Shown here in pieces: positions 13,566 to 18,361 of a stretch of DNA of 18,361 nt; the stretch's first letter is position 1; every line of letters begins with the position of its first letter. The DNA is from an uncultured beta proteobacterium. Its GTDB lineage: Bacteria; Pseudomonadota; Gammaproteobacteria; Burkholderiales; Burkholderiaceae_C. The notes beneath the pieces were generated by a model that saw only the letters and a program-made list of their open reading frames with translations, was not told the DNA's origin and searched no databases. The stretch covers positions 1 to 18,361 of the forward strand of contig CAIMHL010000201.1 in assembly GCA_903840825.1 (NCBI GenBank), read 5' to 3'. Made by a program: the position numbers and the translations under genes.

Positions 13566-14747
13566 ATGAATATATTGATGATCTCGGACGTCTACTTTCC
13601 CCGTGTCAATGGGGTCTCCACCTCCATCGAAACTTTCCGCAGAAACCTGCATGAGTTAGGACATACCGTTCATTTGATCGCGCCAAGCTACGACTCGGTC
13701 AGTCGTGACGAGTCAGAGGTAACCCGCGTGCCCGCACGACGGGTTCCCTTCGACCCAGAAGACCGCTTCATGAGTTACGGGTGGGTCATGTCAAAGCTTG
13801 CGTATTGGCGCGCTGAAAACTACGACATCATTCACGTCCAAACGCCTTTTGTGGCGCACTACCTCGGCATCAAGCTTTCTTCGCTTTTGGGTATTGCGTG
13901 TGTAGAGACCTACCACACGTTTTTTGAAGAGTATCTTTACCACTATGTCCCCTTAGCACCAAAATCGCTGATGCGCTTGCTTGCCAAACGTTTCTCACGT
14001 CATCAAGGCAATCGCTTGAGCGGTATGGTTGTGCCCTCGAACCCGATGTTGAACATACTTCGGGCGTATGGCATCGGCGTCAAGATGGAGGTCATTCCGA
14101 CCGGCATAGAACCCGCCAGTTTTGAGCCCGGCTACCGCGCCCTGTTCCGTGAACAGCATGGCATCGACCAAGACCGACCGGTCCTGCTGTTTGTTGGCCG
14201 TGTGGCGCATGAGAAAAATATCGATTTTTTACTCAAGGTTGTCGCCAGGGTGAAATTGCAACTACCCAATATCCTGTTTGTCATTGCAGGCGAGGGCCCG
14301 GCGCGACCTGGTTTGGAAGCCGAGGTTAAACAATGTGGCCTGACTGAGCAGGTGAAGTTCATCGGCTATTTGAATCGCTTGACCGAGTTGAATAGCTGCT
14401 ACCGCGCCGCTGACCTGTTTATATTTTCATCACGCACTGAAACCCAAGGCTTGGTTCTGCTTGAGGCTATGGCGCAGGGCACACCCGTGGTGTCTACCGC
14501 CGAGTTGGGCACGCGCGATGTGCTGCAGGAAGGGCGCGGGGTTTGGATTGCCAAAGAAGAGCTTGACGACTTTTCTGAAAAAATAATCCGTCTCTGGGAG
14601 GCCGTGCAAACCCGACTTAGCCTGGGCCAATCAGGGCGCGATTACGCCCACGAATGGTCGGCAGCAAAACAGGCGGCACGGCTGCTTGATTTTTATTTGG
14701 GCGTGATTGAGTCGGCCACGCCCGTTTGCGACAAGCCCAGCGCGTAG
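13566..14747 (+). CDS. family 4 glycosyltransferase, Agt-like (candidate diacylglycerol glycosyltransferase)
   Basis: A 393-residue GT-B glycosyltransferase of family GT4. The acceptor-side opening ISDVYFPRVNGVSTSIETF (6-24) and HVQTPFVAHYLG (90-101), then IPTGIEP (177-183), LLFVGRVAHEKNIDFLL (207-223), AGEGPARPGLE (241-251) and the E292-x7-E300 pair in TETQGLVLLEAMAQGTPVVS, which holds the nucleotide sugar, are all present. These features match alpha-monoglucosyl-diacylglycerol synthase and mannosyltransferase relatives, and bacterial Agt encoded beside PlcP, which makes glucosyl- or glucuronosyl-diacylglycerol in phosphate starvation. The sugar and acceptor are inferred from gene context. 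It follows dgkA by 42 bases, with an AAAGAG-type ribosome site. The last 55 bases overlap the convergent CYTH-CHAD gene. Confidence 0.88.
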   Translation: MNILMISDVYFPRVNGVSTSIETFRRNLHELGHTVHLIAPSYDSVSRDESEVTRVPARRVPFDPEDRFMSYGWVMSKLAYWRAENYDIIHVQTPFVAHYLGIKLSSLLGIACVETYHTFFEEYLYHYVPLAPKSLMRLLAKRFSRHQGNRLSGMVVPSNPMLNILRAYGIGVKMEVIPTGIEPASFEPGYRALFREQHGIDQDRPVLLFVGRVAHEKNIDFLLKVVARVKLQLPNILFVIAGEGPARPGLEAEVKQCGLTEQVKFIGYLNRLTELNSCYRAADLFIFSSRTETQGLVLLEAMAQGTPVVSTAELGTRDVLQEGRGVWIAKEELDDFSEKIIRLWEAVQTRLSLGQSGRDYAHEWSAAKQAARLLDFYLGVIESATPVCDKPSA

Positions 14748-16225
14748 CCGCGCACAAACGTCAGCAGCTCAGGCGCTGCCCCCAGCTGGATGAGCAGTTC
14801 TACCGCCTGGTTCACATCTCGCTGGGTGCCGATTTGAACCTGAAGCTGCAGGGCTTTTTGATGTTCAGCACGGCTCAACTTCTTGGGCAGCAGTGCGCGC
14901 AGCGACTCTACGTTGTAACGCAGTCGCTTGGCCAGCAGTCGAATTTGGTGGACATGGTCAAGTCCGCCTGACTGAACACTGTGCTGCAACTGGTGAGCCA
15001 GCCGCCCGGTTCTTCGCTGGGCAAATTTCGCCAGGGACTCTGGCAGCTTGACGACCGTGGTTTGGGTCTTGTTGGGGTCCGATAAATCTTCCAGCCATTG
15101 CGTCATCTGCAGCAAACAAGTTCCCACCGCAGGGGCCTGTAGTGCAGCCCTTAGCTTGAAAAGTTCTTGGCGGGCTGCGCCGTCCATGGCCTTTGTCATA
15201 GCCTGCCAGTGCTGTGCTTTTATGGTATCGCCAGCCCTGTAAGCTTCTGCCAGCGCGGGCAGTGTGTCAAAGCGGGCGACGTTAAGGTTGCGCAGCGCGC
15301 CCAAGCTCATCAACACGGCTTGCAAGTCTTGCTTTGAGGGGCGCGCCTGTGGATTTAAAACAGGCTTGAAAAGCCGTAACGCCGATTTAAAACGACGCCA
15401 GCCAATGCGGGCCTGGTGCACGGCCTCTGGTTCGTTGGCCGCTAGAAGGTGGTACAGGTTGGCCGTGAACTGGCCGAACATTTCTCGCAGCACTGTTTGG
15501 GCTGCCACGTTGATGCGCATACGCGCGTTCAACACAGGTGGGCGTGCGCAGGTGGCTAAAGCAGCACCGTCTTTCGCCAAGTTGTAGCCGCGCTCGGATT
15601 TACTGGCGTTGAGTGGCAGCACGGGCAGTGAGCCGCTTAGTGCAAGGGCCACACTAAAAAGAACATCGGCTTGACCGGCTAGCAGCTCCAGTTCCAGCTC
15701 GCAAATGGGGGCGGTTTTGGTGCCCAGCAAAATGTCACCCAAGTCCAGCGAAACTTCTATTTGCGTGCCATCGCGCTGGCGTATCACCCAACTGACCCGT
15801 TTGAACCGGGTGGTGAAGCAAGGGTTGAGTGAGCTGAACAGCTCTCCACTGGGGTCAAATTCAACCCATGGGGTGTCTTGCAGTGCGTCCCAAGACAACT
15901 GGGGGCCAGGAACGGGTACCTCCCACTCACCGCGCTGGCTGAGGGCCGAGTCGCTTTGCCCGCCCATTTTGAGCGTTTGCAGCCAATGCCCCTCGCCTCG
16001 GTGGTCGTTGTCCACATGCCGCAGGCGCAGGGCGATTCGGGCTTGGCGCAAGTGTTGTGCCGGGGTGTCGAAATAGATGTTGTGCAAGTTCAAATGCACG
16101 GCCGCCCTTTTGGCCAGAGTGCGTGTTTTGGACAGGCGCTCTAGCAGTTGGCTGGCGTCCGAGGTGGGCAAGGTCAGTTTGAGTTCGGTTTCTTTGGGGT
16201 GGGCCAACGCTTTTGTATTTTTCAC
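14693..16225 (-). CDS. CYTH-CHAD domain protein (triphosphate tunnel metalloenzyme fused to polyphosphate-binding CHAD)
   Basis: A 510-residue two-domain protein. Residues about 10-215 are a CYTH/triphosphate-tunnel domain: the ExExK signature is ETELK (12-16), with IYFDTPAQHLR (50-60), ALRLRHV (65-71) and CELELELLAG (175-184) as tunnel strands. Residues about 240-490 are a CHAD helical domain with its paired basic His motifs VHQARIGWRRFKSALRLF (269-286) and VHQIRLLAKRLRYNVESL. CYTH enzymes such as E. coli YgiF hydrolyse inorganic triphosphate; CHAD domains bind polyphosphate and localise to polyphosphate granules in related bacteria. Start chosen at GTG 16225, which puts ExExK near the N-terminus; the frame is open to 16291, but that would overlap the preceding hydrolase gene by 50 bases. 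Tail-to-tail overlap with the glycosyltransferase gene. Confidence 0.93.
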   Translation of the reverse strand: MKNTKALAHPKETELKLTLPTSDASQLLERLSKTRTLAKRAAVHLNLHNIYFDTPAQHLRQARIALRLRHVDNDHRGEGHWLQTLKMGGQSDSALSQRGEWEVPVPGPQLSWDALQDTPWVEFDPSGELFSSLNPCFTTRFKRVSWVIRQRDGTQIEVSLDLGDILLGTKTAPICELELELLAGQADVLFSVALALSGSLPVLPLNASKSERGYNLAKDGAALATCARPPVLNARMRINVAAQTVLREMFGQFTANLYHLLAANEPEAVHQARIGWRRFKSALRLFKPVLNPQARPSKQDLQAVLMSLGALRNLNVARFDTLPALAEAYRAGDTIKAQHWQAMTKAMDGAARQELFKLRAALQAPAVGTCLLQMTQWLEDLSDPNKTQTTVVKLPESLAKFAQRRTGRLAHQLQHSVQSGGLDHVHQIRLLAKRLRYNVESLRALLPKKLSRAEHQKALQLQVQIGTQRDVNQAVELLIQLGAAPELLTFVRGYALGLSQTGVADSITPK

Positions 16226-16241
16226 AGGGTGTCTTTTCAGG

Positions 16242-17012
16242 TCACTGGGGTATTGAGAGCGTAGCCTGCCAAGCACGCACTTGCGCCGCAACCCAGGGGC
16301 CGTCGTCCAGCGTCAGATCATGACCGGCACTGGGGTGCAGTTGCAAGGTGTAGCGCCATTGCTGCGCCAAATGCTGGCTGCACGCCACCGCCACCAAACG
16401 GTCCTTGACGCTGGCCAGAACCAAGGTGGGGGCTGTGGGTGCTTGGGGGTGGGCTGAGAAGCGCGCTGCTGCAATCAGCTGGCGCAGCGCATTGGCCTTT
16501 GACACCGGGTGCACCTCCCGCAGAACCAGCCATCGGGGCAGCACGTCTTCAATGGGGTGGTTGCTGGTGGTCTGCAAAATGGTGCGCTCCCAGGTTTCAG
16601 CACGCGCGTTGGTCAACAGCAACTTCACAAGCTTGGGATAGTTGTCAGGAAGCAAGCGTTGGTAAAAAGGGCTGAAGGGGCGCATGCTGGTGTTGATGAG
16701 CACTTGCGCTGCAATCTCCTGCGGATAAGTTTGCGCCCAAGCCACCGACACCATGCCGCCCAAGGACATCGCCAGCACTTGGTAAGGCGGTTCTATCTGC
16801 CGAGACGCCAACTCGGCCTGGCAAAATTCCACCATAGCCTGAATGTTCAAGGGACTGCCTTGTTGGTGTAGCCGCCCGTTGCCAGGCAGGTCTAGCGCGA
16901 TCACTTCGCTGTCAGGTAGCGCCTCCTTAAACGTCGCTAGAAAGCGGCCCCAATGCTGGCTCTCCCGCGCCAGGCCGCGTAAAAAGACCCAGGTGTTGTG
17001 GCGCTTCATCAT
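16242..17012 (-). CDS. alpha/beta hydrolase
   Basis: A 256-residue alpha/beta-hydrolase-fold protein. The nucleophile elbow is AMSLGGM (81-87, Ser83), where Ala replaces the first Gly of GxSxG. The acid is probably D204 in SVKDRLV and the base H231 in SAGHDLTLDD. The oxyanion-hole segment is LRGLARESQHWGRF (11-24), and LDLPGNG (40-46) follows the third strand as in esterases. Substrate unknown; no signal peptide, so cytoplasmic. Two adjacent ATGs (17012, 17009) are possible starts; the frame is open to 17081, but only by running into the M14 gene, which ends at 17018. Only five bases separate it from the M14 gene and 16 from the CYTH-CHAD gene, so the three form an apparent operon. Confidence 0.9.
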   Translation of the reverse strand: MMKRHNTWVFLRGLARESQHWGRFLATFKEALPDSEVIALDLPGNGRLHQQGSPLNIQAMVEFCQAELASRQIEPPYQVLAMSLGGMVSVAWAQTYPQEIAAQVLINTSMRPFSPFYQRLLPDNYPKLVKLLLTNARAETWERTILQTTSNHPIEDVLPRWLVLREVHPVSKANALRQLIAAARFSAHPQAPTAPTLVLASVKDRLVAVACSQHLAQQWRYTLQLHPSAGHDLTLDDGPWVAAQVRAWQATLSIPQ

Positions 17013-17017
17013 TACTT

Positions 17018-18037
17018 TTAGTACCAGTCTTGCAAGGCTTGGGCATGGTGGGCCGCACGCTGCTCGGGCTGGGGTAACCACAAGGCATGACCACTGGCGG
17101 CGCGCGATAAAAAATCCAGAAACAAGAGATGCTGGCGCAGCACGCGTTGCTGTCGGTGTTCAATCAGGGGGTTAAAAATGCCCAGACGCGAGAACAGCTG
17201 GCGCGGGTTTTTCTTGATCCACAACCAGGAACCCATCTCCAGCGTGAGTGGTAAAAATAGCCGCTCGGGCTCGGTGCAAGCTTGCAAATACAGGTGATCC
17301 CACAAATCGCCATGGGCAAGGTATTGCAGGCTTTGCGGCTCAATGATGTAACGGTGGTGGCTGTGCGACTGCACAAAAATATTTTTGAGTGCCTGCATTT
17401 CAGCCAAGTGCGCAATAGGGGCACGCTTGTGCGCGAAAGGAAACCAGATGCGGTCGCTGGTGCCAAAACCCGAGTGGCAGTCCACACTCAGGCTAAATTT
17501 TCGGCTGAGCAGCTCTGTGTGGACGATCTCACAGACGGCCTGATTTTCCATCTCCATCGGCTTGTTTTTGAGACCCCGAAACCAGGGGAGCCCCGCGCTC
17601 AGGCGTTGCCCACCCACCAAAAATGGCACGGGTTCTTGAGACTCAACCGGCGAATTGCGCATCAGGTCAACACCGTTGGGGTTGGCACGCGTGCCTAGCG
17701 CCATGCCGCCGGGGTTGACGAGGGGCATGAAGACCAGCCGCACAGATTCGAGTTGTTTGTGCAGCGTGCTGTCCCATTGCAAGCGCATCACCAGGCTATT
17801 TAAATAGGCGATGACGACACTCGCCCCAATGCGTTCCAAGCCGTGGATGCCACCAAAATAACCTACGGCGGGAACGTCCAGCGAAGGGTTCCCGAGTGTG
17901 ATGACGTGCACCGGATAGGTCTGGCCAGCGCTCAGTTTGATGTCGCAAGCCACATGCGACTTGAGCCGGCCAGCTCCGAGCTCAATGATGCGCTCCAAAG
18001 CAAAGAGTTCGGGGAGTAGGTGTTGGGCACTGGGCAT
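17018..18037 (-). CDS. M14 family zinc carboxypeptidase
   Basis: A 339-residue metallocarboxypeptidase-fold protein. The zinc ligands are H65-x2-E68 in FGGIHGLERIG and H188 in DCHSGFG. Substrate-binding residues appear in GTRANPNGVDLMRN (115-128), and LTLEMGSW supplies the catalytic glutamate E267. These match the M14 peptidase family, including members that cut peptidoglycan peptides or act as succinylglutamate desuccinylase-like amidohydrolases; the substrate is not evident. There is no signal peptide, so a cytoplasmic role such as peptide recycling is likely. Start taken at ATG 18037; TTG 18046 is in frame and adds three residues. First gene of the minus-strand run M14, hydrolase, CYTH-CHAD; divergent from the small membrane gene across a PHO-box-bearing region. 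Confidence 0.88.
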   Translation of the reverse strand: MPSAQHLLPELFALERIIELGAGRLKSHVACDIKLSAGQTYPVHVITLGNPSLDVPAVGYFGGIHGLERIGASVVIAYLNSLVMRLQWDSTLHKQLESVRLVFMPLVNPGGMALGTRANPNGVDLMRNSPVESQEPVPFLVGGQRLSAGLPWFRGLKNKPMEMENQAVCEIVHTELLSRKFSLSVDCHSGFGTSDRIWFPFAHKRAPIAHLAEMQALKNIFVQSHSHHRYIIEPQSLQYLAHGDLWDHLYLQACTEPERLFLPLTLEMGSWLWIKKNPRQLFSRLGIFNPLIEHRQQRVLRQHLLFLDFLSRAASGHALWLPQPEQRAAHHAQALQDWY

Positions 18038-18106
18038 GGCGGGCAAGCATAGGGTTCAACGGCGTGCGGTGCAACCCTTCTTTGTGAGAGTCGTCGTAAT
18101 TTGGCA

Positions 18107-18140
18107 CTGACACGACCCTGTCACAACCCTGCGCTAACTT
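18107..18140 (+). promoter_or_regulatory. PHO box with -10 element upstream of the 37-residue membrane protein gene
   Basis: CTGACAC (18107-18113) and CTGTCAC (18118-18124) are direct repeats with an 11-bp period, each matching the PhoB half-site CTGTCAT in at least 5 of 7 bases (the second in 6). A partial third repeat, CTGCGCT, follows in the same register (18129-18135). TAACTT (18135-18140) begins exactly ten bases after the second repeat, the phoA-type spacing for a -10 element. This is the best PHO-box candidate in the window. It could also influence the divergent M14 gene. Confidence 0.65.
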
Positions 18141-18183
18141 GGCGTCTCTAACCCTGAAGTTAATAGTGAGCAGAGGCACTCAA

Positions 18184-18297
18184 ATGACCCAGTTTCCTTT
18201 CTTCCGCGCCATCGCCATCCCTGTGTGCATCATCTGGGGCCTGCTTGAATTTGTGGCCTTGCAGCGCTCTCGCTGGCAAAGCCGCACCACAACATGA
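18184..18297 (+). CDS. 37-residue single-pass membrane protein, probably phosphate-regulated
   Basis: A short ORF of 37 residues. After MTQFPFFR comes a hydrophobic helix AIAIPVCIIWGLLEFVAL (9-26), then a basic tail QRSRWQSRTTT, so it should sit in the inner membrane with the tail in the cytoplasm. An AGAGG ribosome site lies seven bases before the ATG, and the PHO-box promoter 18107-18140 ends 43 bases upstream; together they make this a credible gene despite its size. I recall similar short proteins with the WGxLEFxALQRSR pattern in betaproteobacteria, but cannot name a function. It may be a leader gene of a phosphate-uptake or regulatory operon that lies beyond the right edge; that is inference. 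Confidence 0.7.
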   Translation: MTQFPFFRAIAIPVCIIWGLLEFVALQRSRWQSRTTT

Positions 18298-18361
18298 CTT
18301 GAGAAGATGGGCTGCCGCGGCCTGTAGCCATCGCAGTGATGGCAAAAAGGTGTCGCACTGC

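Noticed and set aside
18327..18343. GCCATC-N5-GATGGC hairpin near the right edge
   Set aside because: It is followed by an A-run instead of a T-run on the plus strand and lies at the window end, so its role cannot be judged.
1..18361. Search for CRISPR arrays, tRNA or rRNA genes, transposases and phage genes
   Set aside because: No regularly spaced repeats, cloverleaf-like segments, transposase or integrase motifs were seen by eye on either strand.

Overview
This window looks like chromosomal DNA of a betaproteobacterium, most likely Comamonadaceae of the Rhodoferax/Polaromonas type. The base composition is GC-rich, the protein set is typical of that group (large monomeric NADP isocitrate dehydrogenase, TIGR03643/DUF2805 protein, DUF3429 membrane protein, Blc lipocalin, class I PPK2), and it carries short hairpin repeats built on GCTAT-N7-ATAGC that resemble the dispersed repeats of that family. 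The taxonomy is inferred from content only. I saw no rRNA, tRNA, CRISPR array, insertion sequence or phage gene. No gene-free stretch exceeds 300 bases.

Left part (1-9800): mostly independent housekeeping or accessory genes. These are a PNPOx-like flavoprotein cut by the left edge, a divergent flavin reductase, a small zinc-ribbon protein, and the isocitrate dehydrogenase gene, which overlaps the convergent DTW-domain (TapT-like) tRNA modification gene by 4 bases. A minus-strand run follows: pirin, Fic AMP-transferase, VOC protein, DTW protein. The 65-base pirin-fic gap holds two perfect CGTAT-N8-ATACG palindromes exactly 33 bp apart, a likely operator pair for the Fic gene. Next come a PuuD-like class I amidotransferase hydrolase, a DUF3429 membrane protein and a Blc-type lipocalin lipoprotein.

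Middle (9800-11035): a run of small genes. These are a 53-residue six-cysteine protein, a TIGR03643 protein, a YchJ/SEC-C protein and an acidic, histidine- and alanine-rich helical protein of unknown function transcribed divergently from ppk2.

Right part (11035-18361): the most interesting region. It gathers genes that make sense together as a phosphate and polyphosphate economy cluster: ppk2 (polyphosphate kinase); an apparent operon of a PlcP-like metallophosphoesterase, diacylglycerol kinase and an Agt-like family 4 glycosyltransferase (replacement of phospholipid by glycolipid under phosphate starvation); a convergent CYTH-CHAD protein (polyphosphate-binding type) in a run with an alpha/beta hydrolase and an M14 carboxypeptidase; and a 37-residue membrane protein at the right edge. 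PHO-box-like 11-bp-period direct repeats precede ppk2 and the 37-residue gene, both with the spacing to the -10 position known from E. coli phoA. A weaker one precedes the plcP-like gene. The proposed logic is: PhoB switches on release of diacylglycerol from phospholipid, its glycosylation or recycling, and polyphosphate handling. The domain calls are well supported; common regulation and the exact lipid products are inference.
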